Below, one piece after another: positions 34,365 through 44,110 of a stretch of 64,000 nt of DNA. The notes below the pieces were generated by a model that saw only the letters and a program-made list of their open reading frames with translations, searched no databases and was not told the origin of the DNA. The DNA comes from Lachnospiraceae bacterium UBA7093 (lineage in GTDB: Bacteria; Bacillota; Clostridia; Lachnospirales; Lachnospiraceae): NCBI GenBank assembly GCA_002492465.1, contig DKYT01000004.1, forward strand, positions 66,719 to 130,718, given 5' to 3'. The translations under genes were made by a program, and so were the position numbers. Each line of letters opens with the position of its first letter. Positions within the stretch are counted from its first letter, which is position 1.

Positions 34365-35651
34365 ATGAGCGTACAGGTAGAAAAACTGGAAAAAAGCATG
34401 GCAAAGCTTACCATCGAGGTGCCTGCGGAGGAATTGGAAGAGGCGTTGCAGAAAGCCTTTTTAAAGAACAAAAACAGAATCAGCGTTCCCGGATTCCGAA
34501 AAGGAAAAGTACCCCGTCAGATGGTGGAAAAGATCTACGGACCGGAAATTTTTTATGAGGATGCGGCAAATGAACTGATTCCGGACGCTTATGAAAAAGC
34601 AGTGGAGGAGTGCGGAGAAGATATTGTTTCTTCCCCTAAAATTGAAGTGACACAGATTAAGAAGGGCGAGCCTTTTATCTTTACGGCGGAAGTGGCGCTT
34701 AAACCTCCGGTAAAGCTTGGAAAGTACAAAGGGGTTAAGATTGACAAGATCGACGCGGAAGTGACGGATGAGGAAGTGACCGCAGAGATCGATAAGCAAA
34801 GAGAGAACAATGCCAGAAATATTGAAGTGACAGACAGAGCGGTGAAGGACGGCGATATGACAGTACTGGACTTTGAAGGCTTTGTGGACGGTGTTGCCTT
34901 TGATGGCGGCAAGGGTGAGAATTATCCCCTGACCATTGGTTCAGGCGCTTTTATCCCCGGTTTTGAGGAACAGCTGGTAGGCGCTGAAATTGGGAAGGAG
35001 GTTGAAGTGAACGTAACCTTCCCGGAGGATTACCAGGCAGATGAGTTAAAAGGAAAAGCGGCTCTGTTTAAGTGCACCGTTAAAGAAATTAAGGAAAAAG
35101 AGCTTCCGGAGCTTGACGATGAATTTGCCAGCGAGGTTTCAGAATTCGATACATTGGAAGAATATAAAGCGGATGTGAAGGCTACACTGACAGAAAGAAA
35201 AGCAAAAGAAGCGAAGGACGCAAAGGAAGCGGCGGTGATTGAGGCGATCGTAAATGACTCCGAAATGGAGATCCCCGAAGCAATGCTCGCTACACAGCAG
35301 AAACAGATGGTAGATGAATTTGCTCAGAGGATTCAGATGCAGGGCTTATCCCTGGATCAATACTTCCAGTTTACAGGAACCAACTATGATAAGATGGTAG
35401 AACAGGTGAAGCCTCAGGCTGAAAAGAGAATCAAATCCAGACTTGTGCTGGAGGCAATCGTAGAAGCCGAGAAGATTGAGGCAACTGAGGAAGATTACGA
35501 AGAAGAATTAAAGGCAATGGCGGAAGCATATCAGATGGAAGTGGAGAAAGTAAAGGAAATGCTTCCTGAAAAGAGCGTTTCTCAGATCAAGGCGGACCTT
35601 GCCGTGAGAAAGGCAGCAGAGTTTGCAGTAGAAAAGGCAAAAGAAAAATAA
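34365..35651 (+). CDS. tig: Trigger factor
   Basis: This 428-aa protein has the three trigger factor domains. The N-terminal ribosome-binding domain contains the signature VPGFRKGKVPRQMVEKIYG (residues 41-60). The FKBP-type prolyl isomerase domain spans about 155-240 (DFEGFVDGVAFDGGKGENY and FIPGFEEQLVGA). The rest is the helical chaperone domain. It meets nascent chains at the ribosome exit. It heads the tig-clpP-clpX-lon-engB cluster common in Clostridia. The ribosome site is AAGGAGGATGTACTAAA. Confidence 0.96.
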   Translation: MSVQVEKLEKSMAKLTIEVPAEELEEALQKAFLKNKNRISVPGFRKGKVPRQMVEKIYGPEIFYEDAANELIPDAYEKAVEECGEDIVSSPKIEVTQIKKGEPFIFTAEVALKPPVKLGKYKGVKIDKIDAEVTDEEVTAEIDKQRENNARNIEVTDRAVKDGDMTVLDFEGFVDGVAFDGGKGENYPLTIGSGAFIPGFEEQLVGAEIGKEVEVNVTFPEDYQADELKGKAALFKCTVKEIKEKELPELDDEFASEVSEFDTLEEYKADVKATLTERKAKEAKDAKEAAVIEAIVNDSEMEIPEAMLATQQKQMVDEFAQRIQMQGLSLDQYFQFTGTNYDKMVEQVKPQAEKRIKSRLVLEAIVEAEKIEATEEDYEEELKAMAEAYQMEVEKVKEMLPEKSVSQIKADLAVRKAAEFAVEKAKEK

Positions 35652-35682
35652 ATGACAATGAAGACAGTAAGGAGGATATAGA

Positions 35683-36276
35683 ATGAGCTTGGTACCTTAT
35701 GTCATTGAGCAGACAAGCAGAGGAGAACGTTCCTACGATATTTACTCAAGACTTTTAAAAGAAAGAATTATTTTCTTGGGGGAGGAAGTCAATGAGGTGA
35801 CGGCAAGCCTGATTGTGGCGCAGATGCTGTTTCTGGAATCGGAAGATCCGGAAAAGGATATCCAGTTTTATATTAACAGCCCCGGCGGAAGCGTTACGGC
35901 AGGTATGGCAATCTATGATACCATGCAGTATATAAAATGCGACGTTGCAACCAACTGTATGGGTATGGCGGCAAGTATGGGGGCATTTTTACTTGCCGGG
36001 GGAACGAAGGGAAAACGCCTTGCCCTTCCCAACGCTGAGATTATGATTCATCAACCTTTGGGCGGCGCCCAGGGTCAGGCTACGGAAATTGAGATTGCTG
36101 CGAAACATATTCTGCAGACCAAGGAAAAGTTAAATAAGATTCTGGCGGAAAATACCGGCAAAGATTACGATGTAATCGCTGCAGACACAGAAAGAGATAA
36201 CTGGATGAGCGCTGAGGAGGCGGTAGAGTACGGTTTGATCGACAGAGTTCTCTATAAACGTTCTGATAATGAATAA
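35683..36276 (+). CDS. clpP: ATP-dependent Clp protease proteolytic subunit
   Basis: This 197-aa serine peptidase shows the catalytic Ser in GMAASMGAFLLAGG (residue near 98) and His in MIHQPLGGAQGQA (near 123), with the ERDNWMSAEEAVEYGLID Asp region. The start MSLVPYVIEQTSRGERSYDI is the normal ClpP N-terminus with the RGE processing region. It forms the tetradecameric barrel used by ClpX, encoded next. Confidence 0.96.
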   Translation: MSLVPYVIEQTSRGERSYDIYSRLLKERIIFLGEEVNEVTASLIVAQMLFLESEDPEKDIQFYINSPGGSVTAGMAIYDTMQYIKCDVATNCMGMAASMGAFLLAGGTKGKRLALPNAEIMIHQPLGGAQGQATEIEIAAKHILQTKEKLNKILAENTGKDYDVIAADTERDNWMSAEEAVEYGLIDRVLYKRSDNE

Positions 36277-36329
36277 ATCAATAAGTGGAGGTGTTCCTCA
36301 GCGTAAAAGGCTTCGGAATGGAGGAAAAA

Positions 36330-37583
36330 ATGGCAGGAAAAAATTCTGATAATATCAGGTGTTCTTTCTGTAATAAGACCCAGGATCAGGTGAAAAAGCT
36401 GATTGCAGGTCCGGCAGGGGTGTATATCTGCGATGAATGTGTTGAAATATGCGCAGATATTGTGGAAGAGGAATATGAAGAAGAGATAGAAGAAACGGGG
36501 CTTGACATTAATCTTCTGAAACCGGTGGAAATCAAGGATTTCCTGGATGACTACGTGATTGGTCAGGAGGAGGCAAAGAAGGTTTTGGCAGTGGCTGTGC
36601 ATAACCATTATAAACGGGTTATGGCGCCCAAGGACATGGACGATGTGGAACTCCAAAAGAGTAATATTATTATGGTAGGTCCTACCGGATCCGGCAAGAC
36701 CTATCTGGCGCAGACATTGGCGAAGATTATTAACGTGCCTTTTGCCATAGCGGATGCCACCACATTGACAGAGGCAGGATATGTGGGAGAGGATGTGGAA
36801 AACATTCTGCTCAAGCTGATACAGGCGGCTGATTATGATGTGGAACGGGCGCAGCTGGGCATTATCTACATTGACGAGATCGATAAGATCACCAAAAAGA
36901 GTGAAAATGTTTCCATTACCAGGGACGTATCCGGCGAGGGAGTACAGCAGGCGCTGCTGAAAATCATTGAAGGAACCGTGGCAAGCGTACCGCCTCAGGG
37001 AGGAAGAAAGCATCCTCATCAGGAATTGATACAGATCGATACCTCCAATATCCTGTTTATCTGTGGGGGGGCATTCGACGGTCTGGAAAAAATCGTTGAA
37101 AGCAGGCTGAACCGGAATTCCATTGGATTTGATGTGGAGATCGTAAGTAAAAGCAACCGGGATGTGGGAGCGCTGTTAAGCGAAGTGACGCCTCAGGATC
37201 TGGTGAAGTATGGTTTGATTCCCGAGTTTGTAGGACGTGTGCCCATCAGCGTGTCCTTACAGGGGCTGGATGAAAGCGCCCTCTACAAAATCCTGACAGA
37301 GCCTAAAAGCGCGCTGATCAAGCAGTATCAGAAGCTTTTCAGCTTTGATAATGTGAAGCTTACCTTTGAGAGAGAAGCGGTCGAGACCATTGCAAAACAG
37401 GCGTTTGACCGAAAAACGGGCGCAAGAGGCTTACGCTCCATTATGGAAAGAGTTTTGATGGATGTGATGTTTGAACTTCCTTCAGACGAAACAATTGAAG
37501 AGTGCGTCATTACGAAAGGGGCGGTAGAAGGCACCAGCGAACCGTTATTGATACATCATGAAATAATGCGCAAGGCAAGATGA
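36330..37583 (+). CDS. clpX: ATP-dependent Clp protease ATP-binding subunit ClpX
   Basis: This 417-aa protein has an N-terminal C4 zinc finger (CSFCNKTQ, then YICDECVEIC), the AAA+ Walker A GPTGSGKTYLAQTLA, Walker B IIYIDEIDKITKK, and the ClpP-binding IGF-type loop in the region SVSLQGLDE. It unfolds substrates for ClpP. ATG 36330 fits the family N-terminus with GGAGGA just upstream. An in-frame ATG four codons earlier (CGGAATGGAGGAAAAAATGG) belongs to the start motif shared with three other genes. Confidence 0.95.
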   Translation: MAGKNSDNIRCSFCNKTQDQVKKLIAGPAGVYICDECVEICADIVEEEYEEEIEETGLDINLLKPVEIKDFLDDYVIGQEEAKKVLAVAVHNHYKRVMAPKDMDDVELQKSNIIMVGPTGSGKTYLAQTLAKIINVPFAIADATTLTEAGYVGEDVENILLKLIQAADYDVERAQLGIIYIDEIDKITKKSENVSITRDVSGEGVQQALLKIIEGTVASVPPQGGRKHPHQELIQIDTSNILFICGGAFDGLEKIVESRLNRNSIGFDVEIVSKSNRDVGALLSEVTPQDLVKYGLIPEFVGRVPISVSLQGLDESALYKILTEPKSALIKQYQKLFSFDNVKLTFEREAVETIAKQAFDRKTGARGLRSIMERVLMDVMFELPSDETIEECVITKGAVEGTSEPLLIHHEIMRKAR

Positions 37584-37584
37584 T

Positions 37585-37610
37585 AAAATGCCGCCGATTG
37601 GCGGCATTTT
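37585..37610 (+). terminator. Terminator hairpin between clpX and lon
   Basis: AAAATGCCGCC pairs perfectly with GGCGGCATTTT around GATT (11 bp). Because it has A and T tracts in both arms it can work in both directions. lon starts 23 bp after it, so lon needs readthrough or its own promoter. Confidence 0.75.
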
Positions 37611-37632
37611 GTGATAAATCAGGGGAAAAACG

Positions 37633-39993
37633 ATGAACAAGAAGAAAACGGGAACCGGAGCATTTCTTACGCTGCCGGTGATTCCTTTACGGGGAATGAT
37701 AATTTTACCAACGGCGGTTATACATTTTGATGTAAGTAAAGAAAAATCAATGCAGGCGTTGGAATATGCCATGGCGAAGGATGGCATGGTTTTTCTGGTA
37801 GCACAGCGGATGTCGGGGATGGAAGTTTCTGAAGTCAGCCATCTTCACAGAATCGGAACTATTTCGGTAATAAAACAGGTTACCAGGCTTCCCAACCAGA
37901 GTATACGGGTGCTCGTGGAGGGAATGGACAGAGGCATCCTGCATGAGCTGAACGCAGAAAATACGAAGTTTCTGGAAGCAAAGCTGGAAAAAGCATGTGA
38001 GGAGGAAGAAGGATCGGGAAAGGGAAAAGTGGAGCAGGAGGCAATGCTCAGGCAGATCAGGGAGTACTATACAACCTTTGCATCCTATTATCCAAAGCTT
38101 GATAAAAATGCTTTAAACCGATATGCGCAGATTTTTTTGCCCGGACGGCTGATCGATCAGATTACAACGAACCTTCCCATGAATTTTATGAAAAAACAGC
38201 AGATTCTGGAGGCGGCGGATCTGAAGGAGCGCTATGAGATTCTGTGTGAGCATTTGCTGAACGAAATTGAGATCGCCAAGGCAAAGGAAGAATTGAACCG
38301 CAGTATAAAGGATCGAGTGGATAAACACCAGAAGGAATATCTGCTAAGGGAGCAGCTGCGCTATATTAAAGAGGAACTGGGGGAAAAGAACGGCTTTTCC
38401 GATATCGACCAGTTTTACGAGGCGGTTGAACGGCTGGAGGCATCTGAAGAAGTAAGAGAAAGAATTATGAAGGAGATTGCCCGCTTTAAAAATCTGGCGG
38501 CAGGCAGCTCTGAAAGCGCTGTGGAGAGGGTTTATATCGAAACCTTGCTGGAGCTTCCCTGGGACAGAGCTTCTGTGGATAATGAAAGTATGAAGCGCGC
38601 CAAAGATGTGCTTGAAAAGGATCATTATGGTCTGGAGCAGGTGAAAGAACGCATTCTGGAGTTTTTAGCAGTGCGGTGCCTTACAAGCAAAGGGGAAAGT
38701 CCCATTATCTGTCTGGTAGGACCGCCCGGAACAGGAAAAACCTCTATTGCCAAAAGTGTGGCAAGGGCGCTTGATAAGCAGTATGTAAGGATCTGCCTGG
38801 GAGGTGTCAGGGATGAAGCGGAGATCAGAGGCCACCGCAAAACCTATGTAGGCGCCATGCCGGGGCGGATAGCGGCAGGCTTAAAACAGGCAGGGGTAAA
38901 AAATCCGTTGATGCTGCTGGATGAAATTGATAAGGTAAGCAATGATTATAAGGGCGATACCTTTTCGGCGCTTTTGGAGGTCCTGGACGGGGAACAGAAT
39001 GTCCGTTTCAGGGATCACTATGTAGAGGTGCCCCTGGATTTATCAGAGGTACTTTTCATAGCCACGGCGAACACTACCCAGACCATTCCCAGACCTTTGT
39101 TGGACCGGATGGAAGTCATCGAAGTAAACAGTTATACGGAGAATGAAAAATTTCATATTGCAAGGGAGCATCTTCTGGGAAAACAGATGAAGAAAAACGG
39201 TATCACAAGAAAGATGCTGACCATACAGGACAGTGCCCTTAAGAATATCATCACCTATTATACCAAAGAGGCAGGGGTGAGGGAACTGGAGCGGAAGATC
39301 GGAGATATCTGCAGAAAAGCGGCAAAGGAAATCCTGGAGGCGAGAGAAGCGGGCGGCGAACAGGAAAAAATTAAGGTTGGCGCTTCCAACCTGGAGCAAT
39401 ATCTGGGAAAACGGAAGTACAGCCTGGACAAAGCGGACCGGGAGCCTCAGATTGGTATTGCGCGTGGGCTTGCCTGGACAAGCGTGGGCGGAGATACCCT
39501 TCAGATCGAAGTGAATATGATGCCCGGGAAGGGCGATATTGAGCTGACAGGGCAGATGGGCGATGTAATGAAGGAATCGGCGATCATCGGCATGAGCTAT
39601 GTGCGCTCCATTGGAGAGAAAAATCATATTCTGCCGGAAAGCTTTAAGGAGAATGATTTTCATCTGCATATTCCGGAAGGAGCGGTTCCAAAGGACGGAC
39701 CTTCCGCCGGTATCACCATGGCGACAGCGCTTTTCTCGGCGCTTACATGCCGAAAGGTGCGGAGCGATCTTGCCATGACGGGGGAAATCACCCTGCGGGG
39801 CAGAGTGCTTCCCGTAGGAGGGCTTAAGGAAAAGATACTGGCGGCAAAAATGGCAGGCATTAAGGAAGTGCTGGTGCCCGGGAAAAATAAAAAAGATGTA
39901 GAGGAAATTTCCCAGGAGATCAAAGAGGGACTTACAATTACATATGTAACAGATATGAAGGAAGTTTTAAAGCATGCGCTGTTACAGGCATGA
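37633..39993 (+). CDS. lon: ATP-dependent protease Lon
   Basis: This 786-aa protein has the LonA order: N-terminal LAN domain (LTLPVIPLRGMIILPTAVIH at residues 12-31), coiled coil, AAA+ with GPPGTGKTSIAKSVARA and MLLDEIDKVSND, and the C-terminal peptidase with the Ser-Lys dyad in PKDGPSAGITMATALF and VGGLKEKILAAKMAG. It degrades misfolded and regulatory proteins in the cytoplasm. The length fits LonA. It overlaps the upstream frame of engB by 4 bp. Confidence 0.96.
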   Translation: MNKKKTGTGAFLTLPVIPLRGMIILPTAVIHFDVSKEKSMQALEYAMAKDGMVFLVAQRMSGMEVSEVSHLHRIGTISVIKQVTRLPNQSIRVLVEGMDRGILHELNAENTKFLEAKLEKACEEEEGSGKGKVEQEAMLRQIREYYTTFASYYPKLDKNALNRYAQIFLPGRLIDQITTNLPMNFMKKQQILEAADLKERYEILCEHLLNEIEIAKAKEELNRSIKDRVDKHQKEYLLREQLRYIKEELGEKNGFSDIDQFYEAVERLEASEEVRERIMKEIARFKNLAAGSSESAVERVYIETLLELPWDRASVDNESMKRAKDVLEKDHYGLEQVKERILEFLAVRCLTSKGESPIICLVGPPGTGKTSIAKSVARALDKQYVRICLGGVRDEAEIRGHRKTYVGAMPGRIAAGLKQAGVKNPLMLLDEIDKVSNDYKGDTFSALLEVLDGEQNVRFRDHYVEVPLDLSEVLFIATANTTQTIPRPLLDRMEVIEVNSYTENEKFHIAREHLLGKQMKKNGITRKMLTIQDSALKNIITYYTKEAGVRELERKIGDICRKAAKEILEAREAGGEQEKIKVGASNLEQYLGKRKYSLDKADREPQIGIARGLAWTSVGGDTLQIEVNMMPGKGDIELTGQMGDVMKESAIIGMSYVRSIGEKNHILPESFKENDFHLHIPEGAVPKDGPSAGITMATALFSALTCRKVRSDLAMTGEITLRGRVLPVGGLKEKILAAKMAGIKEVLVPGKNKKDVEEISQEIKEGLTITYVTDMKEVLKHALLQA

Positions 39994-40007
39994 GAATGAG
40001 AGGAAAA

Positions 40008-40616
40008 ATGGTAATCAGGAATGTAAACCTTGAGACGGTGTGCGGCATCACCAGTAAGCTGCCTGAAAATACCCATATGGAATTTGCTTTTGCAGGAAAA
40101 AGCAACGTGGGGAAATCCTCCTTGATTAACGGGCTTATGAACCGGAAGGCGCTTGCAAGAACCAGCGCCCAGCCGGGCAAGACTCAGACCATTAATTATT
40201 ATAATATCAACGATCAACTGTACTTTGTGGATCTGCCGGGGTACGGATATGCCAAAGTGAATGAAGAGGAAAAGGCGAAGTGGGGGAAGATGGTTGAAAA
40301 TTATCTGCACACTTCAAAACAGTTAAAGGCAGTGTTTTTATTGATCGATATTCGCCATGAGCCCTCAGGAAACGATAAAATGATGTACAAATGGATTTTA
40401 GCCCAGGGATTTGCGCCGATTATCATAGCCACCAAGCTGGATAAAATTAATAGAAGTCAGGTGCAAAAGCACGTTAAGATGATCAGAGAAGGACTTCAAG
40501 TGGTAAAAAATACAACCGTTATTCCCTACTCCGCGCAGACAAAGCAGGGGAGGGAGGAGATTTATGAGTTGTTGGATTATTATTTGGAGGAACCGGATCC
40601 TGTTGACTGGGCATAG
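40008..40616 (+). CDS. engB: Ribosome biogenesis GTP-binding protein EngB/YsxC
   Basis: This 202-aa TRAFAC GTPase has G1 FAGKSNVGKSSLINGLMN, G3 DLPGYGYAKV and G4 TKLDKI, with the EngB-typical RTSAQPGKTQTINYYNI. It takes part in 50S subunit assembly. The start MVIRNVNLETVCGI at 40008 fits close homologues and has AGAGGA upstream; in-frame ATGs at 39990 and 39996 overlap the lon stop. The order lon-engB is conserved in many Clostridia and Bacilli. Confidence 0.94.
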   Translation: MVIRNVNLETVCGITSKLPENTHMEFAFAGKSNVGKSSLINGLMNRKALARTSAQPGKTQTINYYNINDQLYFVDLPGYGYAKVNEEEKAKWGKMVENYLHTSKQLKAVFLLIDIRHEPSGNDKMMYKWILAQGFAPIIIATKLDKINRSQVQKHVKMIREGLQVVKNTTVIPYSAQTKQGREEIYELLDYYLEEPDPVDWA

Positions 40617-40630
40617 GAGAAAGAGCGTAT

Positions 40631-41875
40631 ATGAATGGCATGGGAAATAAAACAACATATTTGAAGGTACTTGTAAATTTGGGAATTATGCTTGTGCTGC
40701 TGCTGTTTTTCATTTTTATAGTCCCCAAAATTATTTTGTACTTTATGCCTTTTGTGGTTGGGTGGATTATTGCGCTGATTGCCGGCCCGCTGGTTCGTTT
40801 TTTTGAAAAGACATTGAAAGTGAAGCGAAAAGCGGGTACAGCGTTTGTAATTATCTCGGTGATTGCGCTGGTAATTCTTGCGGGTTATCTTGTGGGAGCA
40901 AGAGTGGCAAAGGAACTGGGGGATTTTATAGGAGCGCTGCCGGAAATGTGGGAAAATACCCAGAAAGATTTTGCGGAGATTGGAGGAAAGCTGGAGTTAG
41001 CAAGCAAATATCTTCCGGAGCAGGTGCAGACCACCTTTAAGGATGTAATGGCAAACATAGGAGAATATTTAGGGGAATTCTTCGGAGGCTTGAGTACTCC
41101 TACAATTGAGGCGCTGGGACGGTTTGCCAAAAATCTTCCTGCCATTATCATAGGTGTGATCATGTGTCTTCTGTCCGCATACTTTTTTGTGGCGGAGAAG
41201 GACTATTTGTCCAATCTCCTGTCCAAGGCGGTGCCCAACGCCATCGTGGAGCGCTGGAGGCTGGTGAAGAGAGGATTTAAGCATGCTGTGGGCGGTTATT
41301 TTAAGGCACAGCTGAAAATTGAATTATGGATGTATCTGCTTTTGGGAATCGGTTTTACCATTTTAAGGGTGAGATATGCCTTTTTGATTGCCATTGCGGT
41401 CGCCTTTCTGGATCTGCTTCCTTTTTTTGGAACGGGAACAGTCCTTATTCCATGGGCGATCGTTAAATTTTTAAGCGGTGATTATAAAATGGTGATCGGA
41501 CTGCTGATTATATGGGGCGTAGGGCAGCTTGCAAGACAGCTGATCCAGCCGAAGATCGTGGGAGAGTCGGTAGGACTTTCTCCTGTTCCCACTTTATTTC
41601 TGCTGTTTATCGGATTTAAGGCAGGGGGCGTCGTGGGAATGATCATTGCGGTGCCGATCGGCATTATCGTGCTGAATATGTATGAGGAAGGGGTTTTTGA
41701 TACTACCCTGGACAGCCTTAAGATCCTGTATGCAAGCATCAGTAATTTCAGACATTTGAATGAAGAGGATATGGAAGCGGTGAAAATTTACCGGGAGGAA
41801 GAAAAAAAACGGATTGAGGCAAAGAAAAGAAAGCAGGAGGCTGTTGAAAAGAAAAATGAAGGTCACAGTTTATAA
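40631..41875 (+). CDS. AI-2E family/YtvI-like membrane protein
   Basis: This 414-aa protein has about seven to eight membrane helices with the AI-2E (PerM) family pattern, such as KAQLKIELWMYLLLGIGFTI and LDLLPFFGTGTVLIPWAIVK. The family includes the sporulation protein YtvI and putative autoinducer or ion exporters. The C-terminal 35 residues are a very basic/acidic tail (REEEKKRIEAKKRKQEAVEK). Starts at 40631 and 40640 are both possible. It is followed, with a 20-bp overlap, by the dehydrogenase gene. Confidence 0.82.
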   Translation: MNGMGNKTTYLKVLVNLGIMLVLLLFFIFIVPKIILYFMPFVVGWIIALIAGPLVRFFEKTLKVKRKAGTAFVIISVIALVILAGYLVGARVAKELGDFIGALPEMWENTQKDFAEIGGKLELASKYLPEQVQTTFKDVMANIGEYLGEFFGGLSTPTIEALGRFAKNLPAIIIGVIMCLLSAYFFVAEKDYLSNLLSKAVPNAIVERWRLVKRGFKHAVGGYFKAQLKIELWMYLLLGIGFTILRVRYAFLIAIAVAFLDLLPFFGTGTVLIPWAIVKFLSGDYKMVIGLLIIWGVGQLARQLIQPKIVGESVGLSPVPTLFLLFIGFKAGGVVGMIIAVPIGIIVLNMYEEGVFDTTLDSLKILYASISNFRHLNEEDMEAVKIYREEEKKRIEAKKRKQEAVEKKNEGHSL

Positions 41876-42842
41876 TTGCAGAGAATTTGACGAAAAAGAG
41901 CTGTTTGAGAAATACGGAAGGGAGTTGGGGATAGAGCTTGTTTTATGTCCGGATGCGCCGAATCGGGAAAATGCGGTTCTTGCAAAAGGAAGCCAATGCA
42001 TCGATATTCTTACTTCCAAAATGCCTGAAGAACTGCTTAAGGTGTTTGCCGGTTATGGCGTTGCGTACATCACCACCAGAACCATAGGGTATGATCATAT
42101 TGACGTGAAAGCGGCGAAGGCGCTGGGAATGACGGTGGCAAACGCCCCTTACGGTCCCTGCGGCGTAGCGGACTATACGGTTATGCTGATTCTTATGACC
42201 ATTCGAAAGATGAAACGCATTTTAGAGCGCACCAATATACAGGATTACACCCTTAAGGGGATTCAGGGAAGAGAATTGAAGGATCTGACGGTGGGCGTGA
42301 TCGGAACGGGAAGGATTGGAAGAACCGTTCTGAAAAATCTTTCCGGGTTTGGGTGCCGACTGCTTGCACATGACTTGTATGAAAATCAGGAGGTGAAGGA
42401 GGCAGGAGTGCCTTATGTGACTTTAGAGGAGCTGTGGCGGCAGGCGGATGTAATCAGTCTCCATGCACCCCTTACAGATGAAAACTATCATATGATCGAT
42501 GCGAAGGCGATCTCTCAAATGAGAGACGGCGTGATGATTATCAATACCGCAAGAGGCGGGCTGATCGATTCGGAGGCGCTTATTTCGGGAATTGAAAGTG
42601 GAAAAATCGGCGGTGCAGGACTGGATGTGGTAGAAAATGAATTTGGACTGTATTATTATGACCACAAATCAGATATACTGAATAACAAAGAGCTGGCAAT
42701 TTTAAGGGGATTTCCCAATGTGACGGTAAGCCATCATATGGCTTTTTATACGGATGACTGTGTGGAGACGGTAGTCAGAGATTCCTTATTGGGCTGCCGG
42801 TATTTTGCAGAGGGAAAAGAGAACCCCTGGGAGGTTAATTAA
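41856..42842 (+). CDS. D-isomer-specific 2-hydroxyacid dehydrogenase (D-lactate dehydrogenase-like)
   Basis: This 328-aa protein has the NAD-binding motif VGVIGTGRIGRTVLKNL, catalytic Arg in IINTARGGLIDSEALI, Glu in LDVVENEFG and His in VTVSHHMAFYTDD. The H-M-A-F-Y-T segment and the ENEFGLYYYDH tail resemble D-lactate dehydrogenases. It reduces a 2-keto acid such as pyruvate or a branched or aromatic keto acid. ATG 41856 overlaps the previous gene; AGGAGG is 13 bp upstream. truA follows with no gap. Confidence 0.88.
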   Translation: MKVTVYNCREFDEKELFEKYGRELGIELVLCPDAPNRENAVLAKGSQCIDILTSKMPEELLKVFAGYGVAYITTRTIGYDHIDVKAAKALGMTVANAPYGPCGVADYTVMLILMTIRKMKRILERTNIQDYTLKGIQGRELKDLTVGVIGTGRIGRTVLKNLSGFGCRLLAHDLYENQEVKEAGVPYVTLEELWRQADVISLHAPLTDENYHMIDAKAISQMRDGVMIINTARGGLIDSEALISGIESGKIGGAGLDVVENEFGLYYYDHKSDILNNKELAILRGFPNVTVSHHMAFYTDDCVETVVRDSLLGCRYFAEGKENPWEVN

Positions 42843-43610
42843 TTGCGCAATTTTAAGATGATCCTGCAATATGAAGGAACCAGATATCAGGGCTGGCAGA
42901 GGCAGGAGAGCACAGATAATACCATTCAGGGGAAGCTGGAGGCGCTTCTTACGAAGATGACCGGTCAAAAAACAGAGGTACAGGGATCCGGCAGGACCGA
43001 TGCCGGGGTACATGCCATGGGACAGGTGGCAAATTTTCATTCAGATGTGGCAATGGACGCCCGGGAGATCATGGAATACATGAACGTTTATCTTCCCGAG
43101 GATATTGCAGTGATAGCATTGGAGGAGGCGCCCGAACGGTTTCACAGCAGACTGAATGCCAAAGGGAAGACTTACTGCTACCGTGTGGTCAACGATTCTG
43201 TTCCTCGTGTCTTTGATCGAAAGTATGTACATGTGGTAAAGGAACAACTGGATGTGGAGGCGATGGAAAGAGCGGCGGCATATCTGCAGGGAACCCATGA
43301 TTTTAAAGCTTTTACTTCCAACAGGAAAAGTAAGAAATCTACCATTCGGACGCTGGATGCAATCCGGATTGAAAGGACAGCGAGCGTATCCATGGGAATG
43401 CAGAATGGGGAGGATGAGATTCGTTTTTGGTATAGCGGCAATGGCTTTTTATATCACATGGTGAGAATTATCACAGGAACATTGTTGGAGGTGGGAAGGC
43501 ATAAGAGGAACCCTGAAGAAATTGCAGAGATACTGGCTGGCGGATGCAGAGAAGCTGCCGGCGAGCTTGCCCCTGCAAAAGGACTTACTTTAATGGAGGT
43601 TCGCTATTAG
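42843..43610 (+). CDS. truA: tRNA pseudouridine synthase A
   Basis: This 255-aa protein has the TruA motifs YEGTRYQGWQRQ, the catalytic Asp in GSGRTDAGVHAMGQVANF, and YRFVNDS-like YRVVNDS with IRFWYSGNGFLYHMVRIITG. It makes pseudouridine at positions 38-40 of the tRNA anticodon arm. The start is a TTG directly after the dehydrogenase stop, with GGGAGG 8 bp upstream; the first ATG (Met6) would cut into the conserved first strand. Confidence 0.94.
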   Translation: MRNFKMILQYEGTRYQGWQRQESTDNTIQGKLEALLTKMTGQKTEVQGSGRTDAGVHAMGQVANFHSDVAMDAREIMEYMNVYLPEDIAVIALEEAPERFHSRLNAKGKTYCYRVVNDSVPRVFDRKYVHVVKEQLDVEAMERAAAYLQGTHDFKAFTSNRKSKKSTIRTLDAIRIERTASVSMGMQNGEDEIRFWYSGNGFLYHMVRIITGTLLEVGRHKRNPEEIAEILAGGCREAAGELAPAKGLTLMEVRY

Positions 43611-44104
43611 TGAAGAACGGACAATTTCAACGGAAATATGTCAGAATTATTTTTTTGATTTATTTATTAATTGTAATTAAGGTGATTATTTTCAAGTATC
43701 CTTTAGAGCAGCTAAGGCAGATCGCGGCAACCTGGGAAAAGGGCGTGATTCTGGAGGGGCTTGATACTGCGAATTTTACGTTGTTTAAAACCATACGTAT
43801 GTATATAGATTATTCTTATATGCTGAATAGTTTTGAAAATCTGGTGGGGAATGTGGTGGTATTCATTCCTTTTGGGTTTTTATTACCCTATGTTTTGCGC
43901 TGGGCAAAGAATTTTTTCGTTATGCTGCTGAATGCGTTTTTATTTGTGCTGGGAATAGAAGTTTTTCAGCTTTTCAGCGCTTTTGGCGCGTTCGATGTGG
44001 ACGATATTCTTCTGAACTGCTTTGGAGCAACGCTTGGTTACATCGTTTATTTGATTTATGAAACTATCAAAAAGCGGTGTCAAAATAAAGAAAGGAAGGG
44101 TTAG
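43610..44104 (+). CDS. VanZ-like membrane protein
   Basis: This 164-aa protein has four hydrophobic helices and the VanZ-family pattern ENLVGNVVVFIPFGFLLP followed by EVFQLFSAFGAFDVDDILLN and NCFGATLGYIVYLIYE. VanZ proteins are linked with teicoplanin resistance, but the family is broad and mostly uncharacterised. The start is GTG, sharing its first base with the truA TAG stop; GGAGG lies about 10 bp upstream. No vancomycin cluster is present. Confidence 0.8.
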   Translation: MKNGQFQRKYVRIIFLIYLLIVIKVIIFKYPLEQLRQIAATWEKGVILEGLDTANFTLFKTIRMYIDYSYMLNSFENLVGNVVVFIPFGFLLPYVLRWAKNFFVMLLNAFLFVLGIEVFQLFSAFGAFDVDDILLNCFGATLGYIVYLIYETIKKRCQNKERKG

Positions 44105-44110
44105 GTTGGT

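Noticed and set aside
43610..44104. VanZ-like gene as part of a glycopeptide resistance cluster
   Set aside because: No vanHAX, vanRS or vanY genes are nearby; the D-2-hydroxyacid dehydrogenase next door fits a general lactate/hydroxyacid enzyme and is separated by truA.
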